This document shows positions 40,238-48,759 of a DNA stretch of 64,000 nt, piece after piece. The notes below the pieces were generated by a model. The model was not told the origin of the DNA. It did no database searches and saw only the letters and a program-made list of their open reading frames with translations. A program made the translations under genes and the position numbers. This DNA comes from Leifsonia sp. ZF2019. Lineage in GTDB: Bacteria; Actinomycetota; Actinomycetes; Actinomycetales; Microbacteriaceae. The stretch covers positions 4,030,001 to 4,094,000 of the forward strand of contig NZ_CP065037.1 in the NCBI RefSeq assembly GCF_019924635.1. Direction: 5' to 3'. Positions within the stretch are counted from its first letter, which is position 1, and each line of letters begins with the position of its first letter.

Positions 40238-40254
40238 CTGAACGAGCCGTGAAC
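40238..40254 (-). promoter_or_regulatory. Putative Pho box
   Basis: On the minus strand GTTCAC (40249-40254) and GTTCAG (40238-40243) are direct repeats spaced exactly 11 nt, the layout of actinobacterial PhoP sites. It lies upstream of the phosphodiesterase gene. A second such site precedes the alkaline phosphatase gene (52563-52579). Confidence 0.65.
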
Positions 40255-40347
40255 GCGCGCGGCGTGGCGATTCCTTGACCCCCGAAAGGGGCAGTGGAAC
40301 GCGATCTTCTTCATTTCATGCTCTGTCCAGCTGTTCGCGCCTCGGGC

Positions 40348-40353
40348 TAGCAT
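40348..40353 (+). promoter_or_regulatory. -10 element TAGCAT (leaderless)
   Basis: TAGCAT lies 6 nt before the ATG at 40360. Confidence 0.5.
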
Positions 40354-40359
40354 GCAGCC

Positions 40360-40572
40360 ATGAGCACCACCACGCACGATGAGTACATCGCCGTGCCCTC
40401 CCTGCGCCAGGGTCAGCTCATCTCGCTGATCCGCTGGACGAAGGACGCGGACGAGTGGACGTACACCACCCTCCTCGCCGAGTATCTCCACCGGGACGAC
40501 ACCAGCTGGCACGTCGTCCTCGACGGGGAGCCGACCCGGATCAGCCGGGACGAGTGGGCGATCTTCAACTGA
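40360..40572 (+). CDS. Small protein, unknown function
   Basis: This 70-residue soluble protein alternates strand-like segments with charged turns ([52 protein letters not shown]). This suggests a small beta-barrel or SH3-like fold. The family is not recognised. The start is supported by a leaderless -10 element. It is divergent from the phosphodiesterase gene and 102 nt before another small gene on the same strand. Confidence 0.7.
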   Translation: MSTTTHDEYIAVPSLRQGQLISLIRWTKDADEWTYTTLLAEYLHRDDTSWHVVLDGEPTRISRDEWAIFN

Positions 40573-40674
40573 TCGCGCCCCTCGGGCCGACCTCCCGCGG
40601 CGGGGCGCGTCTTGCCAAGGCAGCCCTCGCAGGCGTTGGATGCTGAGAGAACGGCAACCGACGAAGGGGGCAGC

Positions 40675-40980
40675 ATGTCCGCCAGTGAGCTCGAGATGTC
40701 CAGCGTCCGCTTCCCGTACCGGGAGCGCGTCTTCCACGTCGAGAAGAAGGCGCCGGGGGTGTGGGTGGTGCTGGACGAGTCCCACGCCGAACTCGGGACG
40801 CTGGTGCGGGTCGCACCGGAGGGCGAGGAGCACGAGCCGGTCTTCGGCACGGTGCCGCCCGGGCAGACGGAGACGCTGCGCGAGGGGTCGGACTGGAAGA
40901 CGCTCGTGTCGTCGATCATCAACGAGGCGATCGACGCGGACGCCGAGCCGTCGGGCACCGGCAACCTCGGGGGCTCCTGA
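40675..40980 (+). CDS. Hypothetical protein, 101 aa
   Basis: This acidic soluble protein has a strand-rich core ([40 protein letters not shown]). A C-terminal helix ([19 protein letters not shown]) and a Gly/Ser tail follow. The family is not recognised. GAAGGGGG lies about 5 nt before the ATG at 40675; the frame is open back to 40612 but without a ribosome site. It probably forms a run with the small genes on either side. Confidence 0.65.
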   Translation: MSASELEMSSVRFPYRERVFHVEKKAPGVWVVLDESHAELGTLVRVAPEGEEHEPVFGTVPPGQTETLREGSDWKTLVSSIINEAIDADAEPSGTGNLGGS

Positions 40981-41035
40981 TCGCGGCACGCGCACTCCCG
41001 CCGATCACGGTCAGCCCGCGGGCAGGTGCGGCGAG

Positions 41036-41041
41036 TACGAT
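41036..41041 (+). promoter_or_regulatory. -10 element TACGAT (leaderless)
   Basis: TACGAT lies 7 nt before the ATG at 41049. Confidence 0.5.
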
Positions 41042-41048
41042 ACCCGGG

Positions 41049-41246
41049 ATGAACGCGGCGCTGCGCAGGACACTCGGCTGGATCGCCGCGGTGCTCCTCA
41101 ACGTCGGCGCGCTGCTCTTCGTCGTCGGGCTCATCGTGCCGCGGGCAGGCGGCACGATCTCGGTCCTGACCGTCGGTGTCGGCCTGCTGATCGGCGGTCT
41201 GGTCATCGGGACCGGCTGGTTCCTGTCGTCGCGCGAACGGTCGTAG
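41049..41246 (+). CDS. Two-helix membrane protein
   Basis: This 65-residue protein consists of two membrane helices (LGWIAAVLLNVGALLFVVGLIV and ISVLTVGVGLLIGGLVIGTGWFL) joined by a short PRAGGT turn. It has a positively charged end (SSRERS). There is no recognised family or function. A long overlapping frame (40761-41246) is explained by this gene plus a shadow of the previous one. Junction repeat C begins immediately after the stop. Confidence 0.72.
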   Translation: MNAALRRTLGWIAAVLLNVGALLFVVGLIVPRAGGTISVLTVGVGLLIGGLVIGTGWFLSSRERS

Positions 41247-41247
41247 G

Positions 41248-41314
41248 CGCGCCGAGACGGCTGATTCTGCGCCGCCTCGGCGCGATTCGTGCGATTTTCG
41301 GCCGCCTCGGCGGC
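41248..41314. repeat. Palindromic junction repeat, copy C
   Basis: The forward unit CGCGCCGAGACGGC (41248-41261) pairs with GCCGCCTCGGCGCG (41271-41284), with one mismatch, around a 9-nt loop. A second inverted unit lies at 41291-41314, reading CGCCGAGGCGGCCGAAAATC on the minus strand. It lies between convergent genes ending at 41246 and 41331 and may terminate both. Confidence 0.8.
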
Positions 41315-41330
41315 CGGAGCGGTGCGCGGA

Positions 41331-41654
41331 TCAGTCCGGAGGCTCGGTGTTCTGCACGAGATCGGGGTTGGACGGCTGCTGCGCCGGGTCGAAGTCGGCG
41401 GGCGGAGGCTCGGCCGCGTCCCCTCCCGTGGTGTCTGCGGTCGTGACGTCTTGCGCACCCTCGGGAGACACACCGGTCTCGCCGGGCTCGCTGACGTCGT
41501 CCGACGTACCGTCCTCGCCGGGCGCGGTCTCCGGCGGTTCGGCCGCCTGGGCGTCGGCGGCATCGGCGGTGGAGCCGGCCTCGAAGCGCTCGGGGCGCTC
41601 CTCTGCGGGCACCCCCTCGGCGTCGGCGTTCTGCAGTCCACTGGTGTCGCTCAT
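41331..41654 (-). CDS. Acidic disordered protein
   Basis: This 107-residue protein is dominated by Asp, Glu, Pro, Ala, Gly and Thr, with no predicted fold (VPAEERPERFEAGSTADAADAQAAEPPETAPGEDG). It lacks a signal peptide or membrane helix. It is coupled to the gene upstream by an ATGA overlap at 41651-41654 and shares its MSD-type start and composition. Function is unknown; such proteins occur near cell-surface or stress genes in related actinomycetes. Confidence 0.65.
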   Translation of the reverse strand: MSDTSGLQNADAEGVPAEERPERFEAGSTADAADAQAAEPPETAPGEDGTSDDVSEPGETGVSPEGAQDVTTADTTGGDAAEPPPADFDPAQQPSNPDLVQNTEPPD

Positions 41655-41863
41655 GGCGTGCCCTCCTCGCTGTACGGAGTGACCGCTTCGTCGTCGGATG
41701 CATCGTCCACCCGGTCGCGGTCGAGGTCGCGAACGACCTCCTGAATCACGTTCTGGTCGGCGGTCGGCTCCACGGAGCCGCCGTCGTCGCCCTCGAGATC
41801 GCCGGCCAGTCCGTTGGTGGGGTCATGGCCGACGATCGGTTCCTGCTCCGTCGGATCGCTCAT
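41651..41863 (-). CDS. Acidic small protein
   Basis: This 70-residue acidic, probably disordered protein (IVGHDPTNGLAGDLEGDDGGSVEPTADQNVIQEVVRDLDRDRVDDASDDE) starts MSDPTEQEP. Only one short helix (NVIQEVVRDLDRD) is predicted. It is the first gene of a two-gene unit with the acidic protein at 41331. The start at 41861-41863 is preferred over an ATG three codons upstream. Function is unknown. The 232-nt spacer to the next gene shows no other feature I can name. Confidence 0.6.
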   Translation of the reverse strand: MSDPTEQEPIVGHDPTNGLAGDLEGDDGGSVEPTADQNVIQEVVRDLDRDRVDDASDDEAVTPYSEEGTP

Positions 41864-42083
41864 GACGCACACGAAACGCCGAACCCCCTCGCTCTCGCAA
41901 GGGGGTTCACCGCGTCGGAAGAGCGGCGTAGGTTTGCGGCGTATCTGATGAACATCGCGGCTGATCGTCGAGAGCCTCGGCGGGTCGACAGCCTCGGTGG
42001 CGGGTCGGGATTCCGGTTGCTCATCGCCGATGCCGAGCCGGCGCTGGTGAAGTCTTCCTGTGCATCGTCATCGATGGCGAGGA

Positions 42084-42089
42084 TAAGGT
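42084..42089 (+). promoter_or_regulatory. -10 element TAAGGT (leaderless)
   Basis: TAAGGT lies 6 nt before the GTG at 42096 and decides that start over the adjacent ATG at 42099. Confidence 0.5.
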
Positions 42090-42095
42090 GACCGC

Positions 42096-43085
42096 GTGAT
42101 GTTCGACGGCAGTAGGAAGAAGCAGGCGGCAGCGGCGCGCGCGTCGCTCGCGCGTGACGCCCAGGCGGCCGGGTGGGTCTGGCAGGGCCCGACCCCGCCG
42201 CCACCGCAGGAGATCTGCGAGGCGGCGCTGCGCGGCACACGTCGCTCAGCCCTGCCCTGGACGAACGGCATCCAGCCCGTCTGGACGGTCGGGCTCGCCG
42301 ACGGCGTCAGCGGAACCGTCGGCGACCGGGCCTTCGTCGCCGGCCGCCTGGCGGGGTATGCCCGTGGCACCACCAACGACGGGACGGTGTTCGGTCACCT
42401 CACGGAGACGACGATCGTCTGGTCCGCGCTTCCCGCTGCGCTGCCCGAGATCCGTCTCGTCGACCGCAGCGGCACCCAGGACGACGCCGGCATCCGGCTC
42501 CCGGCGACGACCGCGCCCGGGGAGGCGGGAGCGCGATGGTCCGCCGAGGGGTTCCTGCCGGCCTTCGCTTCCGACGTGCTGACAGCGGACTTCATGGCCG
42601 CACTGGAGGCGGCGGCGCCCTGCTCCGCGATCGTCATCCGCGCCGGCGTCATCCTCGCCTACGGGTTCGAGCCGTGGGATGCCGCCGCGATCCGCGACCG
42701 CGTGACCACACTCGACCGTCTCATCCGTGCCGTGCCCGCCCCCTGCTGGAATCGTGCGGATGCGCTCGTCGCCGGTACCGGGGTCTTCCCTCACGACATC
42801 GCCGACGGCGACCGTCTGCGACTGGACCACCGCCTCGTCGGCCCCGACTGGCAGGGCGGGGGCTTGTCGAAGTTCCGGTGGGAGGACGTCGACACGCTGG
42901 ACAGCCGGGTCGTTTTGAGCGGACGCGAGTCCGTCGAACTCGAGGTGTATCCGATCGATCGGGAGCCCGCCGGACTCGGGCGTGGCGCAGGGGTGCAGTT
43001 CGGCGGCTTCGGCGACCCGCTCGCCGAAGCCGCCGCCCGCGGCATCCCCACGGTCGCCTCCACCCTGCAACCGCCCCCGGCGTAG
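42096..43085 (+). CDS. Hypothetical protein, 329 aa
   Basis: This soluble protein has a basic helical start (DGSRKKQAAAARASLARDAQAAGWVWQGP), a central region (TTIVWSALPAALPEIRLVDRS) and a C-terminal part with acid-rich strands (DTLDSRVVLSGRESVELEVYPIDREP). No signal peptide, membrane helix or catalytic motif is evident, and I do not recognise the family. Overlapping plus-strand frames in this area are Arg/Pro-rich shadows. It converges with the GH3 gene across an 84-nt gap. Confidence 0.75.
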   Translation: MMFDGSRKKQAAAARASLARDAQAAGWVWQGPTPPPPQEICEAALRGTRRSALPWTNGIQPVWTVGLADGVSGTVGDRAFVAGRLAGYARGTTNDGTVFGHLTETTIVWSALPAALPEIRLVDRSGTQDDAGIRLPATTAPGEAGARWSAEGFLPAFASDVLTADFMAALEAAAPCSAIVIRAGVILAYGFEPWDAAAIRDRVTTLDRLIRAVPAPCWNRADALVAGTGVFPHDIADGDRLRLDHRLVGPDWQGGGLSKFRWEDVDTLDSRVVLSGRESVELEVYPIDREPAGLGRGAGVQFGGFGDPLAEAAARGIPTVASTLQPPPA

Positions 43086-43169
43086 GCTCAGCGCCTCACC
43101 CGGGGGGGGCGATGCGCGAAGGGTCCGCTGCCTCCCGCGCTCCCGCGGGCCGACGATCCCGGCCCCGCT

Positions 43170-45416
43170 CTACGCGTTCGCCGCGGCGACCAGCTGGTCG
43201 AGCTGGTCGCTCGTGATGGCGTTGCCCGAGAGGGCGGCGGCGCGCACGAGGGGGATGGCCTCGGCCATGCGGCGCATCCCGGGGTCGGCGAGCAGGCCCG
43301 AGATGGCGGCGTCGCCCGACTGGGCGAGCGCGGCGCCGAGCACCTGGGAGCCGACCGGGTGGTCGAGCCACTCGCCGAGCGTGGACTCGGCGGACAGCGG
43401 TACAGACGTGCCGTCGCCGGCGAGCGCGAGGGTGACGGTGCCGCGCAGGTCGCGGGAGGAGGCGCCGACCGACACCTCGTAGTCGCCGCCCTCGACGATC
43501 CAGCCGCCGAGGTCGATGTCGTAGTACGCCAGATCGTCGGCGGGGATCTCGATGACGACGGTCTCGGTCTCACCGGCGGCGACGGCGACGTTCGCGAAGC
43601 CCTTCAGCTCGCGGATGGGGCGGGTGACCGCCGAGCCCGGGAGCGCGACGTAGACCTGCACGACCTCCCGGCCGTCGCGGGCGCCGCTGTTGGAGATGTC
43701 GACCGTGACGCGGATGCCGCCTTCGGCCGTGGCTTCCACGGCAGGGGCCCCGAAGTCGAAGGTCGTGTACGAGAGGCCGTGCCCGAACGGGAAGCTCACG
43801 GCGACATCGCGCGCGTCGACATCGCGGTAGCCGACGAACAGGCCCTCACCGTAGCGGACGTGCCCCTTCTCGCCCGGGAAGTTGAGCGACACGGCGGAGT
43901 CTTCGAGGCGCAGCAGCAGAGTCTCGGCCAGGCGGCCCGACGGGTTCACGACACCGAAGAGCACGTCGGCGATCGCGCCGCCGCCGGCCTGGCCGAGCAG
44001 CCAGCCCTCGACGATCGCGGGAACGCGGTCGGCCCATCCCGAGACCCGCACCGCGCCACCGTTGGAGAGCACGACGGCGACGCGCGGGTTGGCGGCAAGC
44101 ACCGCCTCCAGCAGTGCGGTCTGTGCGGTGGGAAGTTCGATGTGCTCGCGGTCGAAGCCCTCGGACTCGTCCTCGCCGGGGAGACCGAGGAAGAGCAGGA
44201 CGTCGTCGGCGGAGGTCGCCGCGGCGACGGCCTCCGCCGTCAGGGAGGCGGCGTCGCCCTCACTGCCGAGCGCGTAGCCGGCGGCGAAGGAGACCTCGGC
44301 GTCACCGGCGAGCGCGCGGATCTCGTCGAGCGCGTTGTCGAGGCGGGTCGGGACGATCTGCGACGAGCCCGCGCCCTGGTAGCGCGGAGTGCGGGCGAAC
44401 TCGCCGATCACGGCGATGCGGCGCCCCGCTGAGGCCGCGAGCGGCAGCACACCGTCGTTCTTGAGGAGGACGATGCTGCGGCCGGCGACCTCCCGGGCGA
44501 GCGCGTGGTGCGCATCCACGTCGTAGGTCGCCTCGGGGTCGAGGTTGTCCACCGACTTCTGCACGAGGTCGATGACGCGCTGCGCGCCGGTCTCGAGCAC
44601 CGCCTCGTCGAGCGAGCCGTCGCGCACGGCGGCGACGAGCTGCGCGTCCGTCGAGCCGCCCGTCGAGGGCATCTCGAGGTCGAGGCCGGCGATGAGCGCC
44701 GAGACCCGGTCGTTGACCGCACCCCAGTCGGAGACGACGAGGCCGTCGAAGCCCCACTCGTCGCGCAGCACCGTCGTGAGCAGCCACGGGTCCTCGCTGG
44801 CGTAGACGCCGTTGATGCGGTTGTAGGAGCACATGACCGTCCAGGGCTGTGCATCCTGGACGACGCGCTGGAACCCGCGCAGGTAGATCTCGCGCAGCGG
44901 TCGCTCGTCGACGTCGGCGCTCACGCGCATCCGGTCGGTCTCCTGGTTGTTGGCGGCGAAGTGCTTGAGGGAGGCGCCGACGCCCTGCGACTGGAGGCCG
45001 CGCACCAGGGCCGCGCCGAGACGCCCGCTGACGATCGGGTCCTCGGAGAGGTACTCGAAGTTGCGGCCGCAGAGCGGCGAGCGCTTGATGTTGATGCCCG
45101 GGCCGAGCAGCACGCTGACGCCTTCGGCCTTGGCCTCCTCGCCGAGGGCGCGGCCGACGCGTTCCAGCAGGCCGGCGTCCCACGAGGAGCCGAGCGCGAC
45201 GGCGGGCGGGAAGCAGGTGGCGGGCACGCTGTCGCCGATGCCGAGGTGGTCGCCGCCCTGGCTCTGCTTGCGCACGCCGTGCGGGCCGTCGGTCAGGTAG
45301 ATGGAGGGGATGCCGACGCGCTGCACCGCCTCGGTCTCCCAGAAGCTCGCGCCGGAGGTGATCGACGCCTTCTCCTCAGTGGTCAGTTCGGGTGCGCGGA
45401 CGAGACGGTCGACCAT
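43170..45416 (-). CDS. Beta-glucosidase, glycoside hydrolase family 3
   Basis: This 748-residue cytoplasmic glycosidase (no signal peptide) has the full GH3 layout. The TIM barrel carries LTDGPHGVR (41-49), KHFAANNQ (151-158) and the nucleophile Asp230 in LVVSDWGAV. The alpha/beta sandwich contains the LGLPGEDESEGFDRE region with the acid/base. A fibronectin III-like domain follows (SFPFGHGLSYTTF, about 560-690), then a short extra C-terminal region of about 85 residues. It would hydrolyse beta-glucosides or related oligosaccharides taken up by the cell. AAGGAGA lies about 4 nt before the ATG. The upstream spacer is AT-rich but shows no clear operator. Confidence 0.93.
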   Translation of the reverse strand: MVDRLVRAPELTTEEKASITSGASFWETEAVQRVGIPSIYLTDGPHGVRKQSQGGDHLGIGDSVPATCFPPAVALGSSWDAGLLERVGRALGEEAKAEGVSVLLGPGINIKRSPLCGRNFEYLSEDPIVSGRLGAALVRGLQSQGVGASLKHFAANNQETDRMRVSADVDERPLREIYLRGFQRVVQDAQPWTVMCSYNRINGVYASEDPWLLTTVLRDEWGFDGLVVSDWGAVNDRVSALIAGLDLEMPSTGGSTDAQLVAAVRDGSLDEAVLETGAQRVIDLVQKSVDNLDPEATYDVDAHHALAREVAGRSIVLLKNDGVLPLAASAGRRIAVIGEFARTPRYQGAGSSQIVPTRLDNALDEIRALAGDAEVSFAAGYALGSEGDAASLTAEAVAAATSADDVLLFLGLPGEDESEGFDREHIELPTAQTALLEAVLAANPRVAVVLSNGGAVRVSGWADRVPAIVEGWLLGQAGGGAIADVLFGVVNPSGRLAETLLLRLEDSAVSLNFPGEKGHVRYGEGLFVGYRDVDARDVAVSFPFGHGLSYTTFDFGAPAVEATAEGGIRVTVDISNSGARDGREVVQVYVALPGSAVTRPIRELKGFANVAVAAGETETVVIEIPADDLAYYDIDLGGWIVEGGDYEVSVGASSRDLRGTVTLALAGDGTSVPLSAESTLGEWLDHPVGSQVLGAALAQSGDAAISGLLADPGMRRMAEAIPLVRAAALSGNAITSDQLDQLVAAANA

Positions 45417-45502
45417 GGTTCTCCTTCGATGTGGTCGGCGGGCGGTGGCAATACCTTACATCACTCGGTTTTAAGGGCGGAAGGGTTCTCAGGGACTTCA
45501 CG

Positions 45503-48367
45503 TCACAGGCGCCGGGAGAGATCCCGCAGAGCCGTCATGTACTGCGCCGACGCGGGATACCCGGGATGCGTCGCCACCTTGACCAGGTAGCGGGCGGGCC
45601 CGAACTCGTCGGCGCCGCGGTCGATGTCGTTGTCGTCGTAGGAGTCGTCGGGGAAGCCGAGATAGTCCGTCCGGCGCCAGAGGTTGATCCACGCGATCTC
45701 GCCGTCCGGCTGGGTGAGCAGCTCGCGGAGCGTCGGCTCCGGGCCGTCCCCCGGCCGCTCGACCGGAGGGTCGGCCTGGTCGCGATTGACCTGCCGCAGC
45801 CACGGGTCGGCGCTCCACAGCGATGGCCCGGCGCTCCTGCGCACTCCCAGGACCTCGCCGCCGAACAGTTCGGGGAAGAAACGGCCGAAGAACGCCCGCA
45901 GCTGGGTGCCGTAGGTGAGGAGGCCGACGTTGCGCAGGCCGCCCGTCGTGTCGGCCCCCAGCGTGAAGAGGCACGAGACCGCGAGCACTCCGCCGAGGCT
46001 GTGCGCGCTCAGGATGACCTTGCGCCGCTGCGGCGTGCCGAGCGCGGCGAGCTCGTCGTCGGCCCTCTCGAGCTCGGAGCGCGTGTCGCGACCGTCGACG
46101 ATCCTGCCCGCCAGCAGATCCGTCTCGAGCCACGCGACGATGCGGCCGCGCAACTCCGGGATGACGCGCTCGGCGTAGCACGGCGGGCCATAGGGATGGC
46201 CGGCCCGCGGCAGGAAGCACATCAGGTCCCACATCACCCCGATCGGCCGCTCCTTCGTGGCGATGGCGTTCTCGGCGATGGTGACGATGGCGGACACCGC
46301 GATCAGCCCGAGCGCGGGCAGCGCGAAGTCGAGCAGCGCGGTCGGGCGCCAGGTGTCCGGGAACGACACCGCCACCGCGCAGCCGACGGCGAGGAGGCCC
46401 GCGAGGGCGCCGAGGATCGGTTCGCCGCGGTGGAACAGACCGGCGAACCGGCGGGCGTGCAGCATCCGGGTGGTGAGCTTGCCGGAGGTCGTCGTCAGGG
46501 GCACGTGCCCGTCGCGGTAGCGGCGCAGCGGCGCGAGCAGCGGACGGCCGCCCTCGGTCCGCGGCGTCGTGAACTGGGGCGTGGTGCGCATCCGTGCCAC
46601 CGCGACGACGGCCACGAGCAGGAGGAGGAGCACCGCGAGCACCGGGACCGTGCTGCCGAAGTTGCGGTACGCGCCGGGGGTGATCAGGGCCGCGTCCCCC
46701 GGCGAGAGCGGGCAGATCGGGACCGCGCCGGGAGAGCTGAGCCAGCACTGCGCCCCGAGCACCACCAGCGTGGAGAGCAGCATCGCGCCTCCCAGCGAGA
46801 GCAGCAGGACGACGCCCGGGCCGGTTCCGCCCCAGCCTTCGTAGCGGAGCACCTCCCGTCGCCGGGCCCGGGACGGCTGGAAGGCGATGACCAGCGCGAG
46901 CAGCACGAGGGCGCCGAGGCTCATCGAGTAGGCGATGATCGAGGGCGGCTCCGGCGGCCTCCCGTCCGGGGGGAGGAGCACCGCGAGCGCCACCGCGAGC
47001 CCGGCGACCACCACGAGCGCGATGCAGGCGACCGCCGGAAGCCACTCGCGCACGCGCGCTGCGGACCTCGGCCACTCCGGGAGCCTCCGCCAGCCGAGGG
47101 CGGAGAGTGCGATCGCCAGCAGCACGCCCGTCACGATGGCGGGGGAGATCACCAGTCCGAGGAACGGGATGCGCGCGTAGTTCAGGTGCGGGTCGGGCAC
47201 CGCGACCGCCACGAACACCAGGACGTAGACGGCGACGGACACGAGGAGCGTCCATCCCGCCCACCTCTCCCGGAGCCGCAGCCTGCGGCGGACGAGATTG
47301 CGGCGCGCGGCGGTCGAGACGGTCCGCGACGGCCTGGTCACCGTGTCGGTGTCGGCCATGACGCGGGCGATCGCGACCACGAGACCGACGATCGCCGCGA
47401 GGACGGCCGCCGACACCCACCATCGGGCGAGCGGAGCGGGCTCCCCGCCCCAGCACGCCGCCGGGATGCGACTGCTGCCGCGAGAGCACGCCGCGAACAC
47501 GTCGTCCCAGCCGAGCAGGATGCTCACGAGGAAGAGGGAGCCGGCGAGGTGCAGCAGTTCGGAGGGGAGCCTGACCCTCGTCATCCCCCAGAACCCCTCC
47601 GTCGCCAGCGGTGTGCGGCCGTTCGGATCGGCCGCCGCCGCACCGCCGCGCTCCTCCGCGTGGCGCATCTTGTCGACCGTGCCGAAGATCCCGGCCTCGT
47701 AGCGTGTGCGCGCCGTGTGCGAGACCACCAGCAGCACGACGACTCCCAGCACCGGCACGAGGGAGAGCATCGCCAGCCGGATTCCCCGGCGGTCGAAATC
47801 GGGCAGGGCGAAGAAGTCGTTCAGCCAGCCCGGCATCGACGGGCAGGAGGCGGTGCCGGCCAGGCACTGCGAGCCGATGAGGTCGAGCGCCACCGAGGCC
47901 AGGGCGCAGACGTAGAGCAGGGTCAGGCAGAGTGCGAAGACGCGGAGGGAGGCTGCGCCGCGCCCGGCCCGCCACTCTCCTGCCACGATCTGCCGGGGGA
48001 TGCGGCGCGTCCAGTACGCGGTGTTGCACAGCCCGAAGGGCAGGATGAGCAACCACGCGAGCTGTACGAAGAACTGCCCGACGACGACGAGCGCGCCGCC
48101 GCCGTACCGGGCCATGAGTCCCCAGGAGTACCCCTCGCGGCGGATACGGCTCGGCGGGTACGCCGGATCGGTCGGGTCGACAGGGTCGACGGTCGGCACG
48201 AAGAAGCCGCCGTTCTCATCCGCCTGATCCGGCCGCACCTCCCCCGGGGGCACGCCGAGCATCTCGGCGGGGGGCGTGTTCTTGATGCCGTGGATGCGCA
48301 GTTCGAGGATGTCCTGCTCGGGGGCGCCCCCGCGGCGCGCACCGAACAGCGTGCTGAACCAGCCCAT
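45503..48367 (-). CDS. Large membrane protein with embedded lipase-like motif
   Basis: This 954-residue protein has a short soluble N-terminus (DILELRIHGIKNTPPAEMLGVPPGEV) and about 12 hydrophobic helices between residues 80 and 720. A soluble C-terminal region carries KVILSAHSLGGVLAV with a candidate nucleophile serine near residue 790. This is the GxSxG-like elbow of alpha/beta hydrolases with Ala at the first Gly. The C-terminus continues with SLWSADPWLRQVNRDQ, then HPGYPASAQYMTALRDL. The family is not recognised; a membrane-linked esterase or lipase is a guess from the motif. It is followed, after 87 nt, by the GH3 gene on the same strand. Confidence 0.72.
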   Translation of the reverse strand: MGWFSTLFGARRGGAPEQDILELRIHGIKNTPPAEMLGVPPGEVRPDQADENGGFFVPTVDPVDPTDPAYPPSRIRREGYSWGLMARYGGGALVVVGQFFVQLAWLLILPFGLCNTAYWTRRIPRQIVAGEWRAGRGAASLRVFALCLTLLYVCALASVALDLIGSQCLAGTASCPSMPGWLNDFFALPDFDRRGIRLAMLSLVPVLGVVVLLVVSHTARTRYEAGIFGTVDKMRHAEERGGAAAADPNGRTPLATEGFWGMTRVRLPSELLHLAGSLFLVSILLGWDDVFAACSRGSSRIPAACWGGEPAPLARWWVSAAVLAAIVGLVVAIARVMADTDTVTRPSRTVSTAARRNLVRRRLRLRERWAGWTLLVSVAVYVLVFVAVAVPDPHLNYARIPFLGLVISPAIVTGVLLAIALSALGWRRLPEWPRSAARVREWLPAVACIALVVVAGLAVALAVLLPPDGRPPEPPSIIAYSMSLGALVLLALVIAFQPSRARRREVLRYEGWGGTGPGVVLLLSLGGAMLLSTLVVLGAQCWLSSPGAVPICPLSPGDAALITPGAYRNFGSTVPVLAVLLLLLVAVVAVARMRTTPQFTTPRTEGGRPLLAPLRRYRDGHVPLTTTSGKLTTRMLHARRFAGLFHRGEPILGALAGLLAVGCAVAVSFPDTWRPTALLDFALPALGLIAVSAIVTIAENAIATKERPIGVMWDLMCFLPRAGHPYGPPCYAERVIPELRGRIVAWLETDLLAGRIVDGRDTRSELERADDELAALGTPQRRKVILSAHSLGGVLAVSCLFTLGADTTGGLRNVGLLTYGTQLRAFFGRFFPELFGGEVLGVRRSAGPSLWSADPWLRQVNRDQADPPVERPGDGPEPTLRELLTQPDGEIAWINLWRRTDYLGFPDDSYDDNDIDRGADEFGPARYLVKVATHPGYPASAQYMTALRDLSRRL

Positions 48368-48484
48368 GAGACCCCTCTCGCGCAGACCCTCGCGCGCGCA
48401 GGGTACCGCTCCGCGACGATGTGCGGCCAGCCTCGGATTCCGTGCCGAATCGGCGGCGCTCTACTCCTGGCGGCCCGCCGGGCG

Positions 48485-48490
48485 TAATGT
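48485..48490 (+). promoter_or_regulatory. -10 element TAATGT (leaderless)
   Basis: TAATGT lies 7 nt before the ATG at 48498. Confidence 0.5.
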
Positions 48491-48497
48491 CTGCATC

Positions 48498-48719
48498 ATG
48501 AGCACCCCAGCAGACCCGGCCGACACGCCGCGCGAGGACCTCGAGGGCAGCTACACCGAGGTCGACGGCGAGGCCCCCCACGAGCGCACCGTCCACGGCC
48601 AGTACACCGAGACCGAGGACCATCCCGGGCCCGAGACCGATATCGAGGGCACCTACACGGACGTCGACGAAGCCGCCGACGCGCCGCAGGGCGAGTACAC
48701 CGACACCGACGAGCCGTAG
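48498..48719 (+). CDS. Small acidic protein with four YT[ED] repeats
   Basis: This 73-residue acidic protein is made of four imperfect units: GSYTEVDGE, GQYTETEDH, GTYTDVDEA and GEYTDTDEP, spaced by 14 to 19 residues. It has no membrane helix and no signal peptide. The regular G-x-Y-T-[ED] spacing suggests a repeated metal- or protein-binding element or phosphorylation sites. No family is recognised. It starts from a leaderless promoter, divergent from the 954-residue membrane protein gene. Confidence 0.72.
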   Translation: MSTPADPADTPREDLEGSYTEVDGEAPHERTVHGQYTETEDHPGPETDIEGTYTDVDEAADAPQGEYTDTDEP

Positions 48720-48759
48720 GCCGCCGACCCGCGGCCAGTGGGGCGCTTCGGAGAGACGT

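Noticed and set aside
43102..43109. Run of eight G in the GH3 junction, considered as a phase-variable tract
   Set aside because: It lies between convergent genes, outside coding regions and promoters, so slippage would have no visible effect.
45392..48487. 1031-codon plus-strand frame opposite the 954-residue membrane protein
   Set aside because: Composition rich in Arg, Glu, His and Asp without hydrophobic core; the minus-strand frame shows regular membrane helices.
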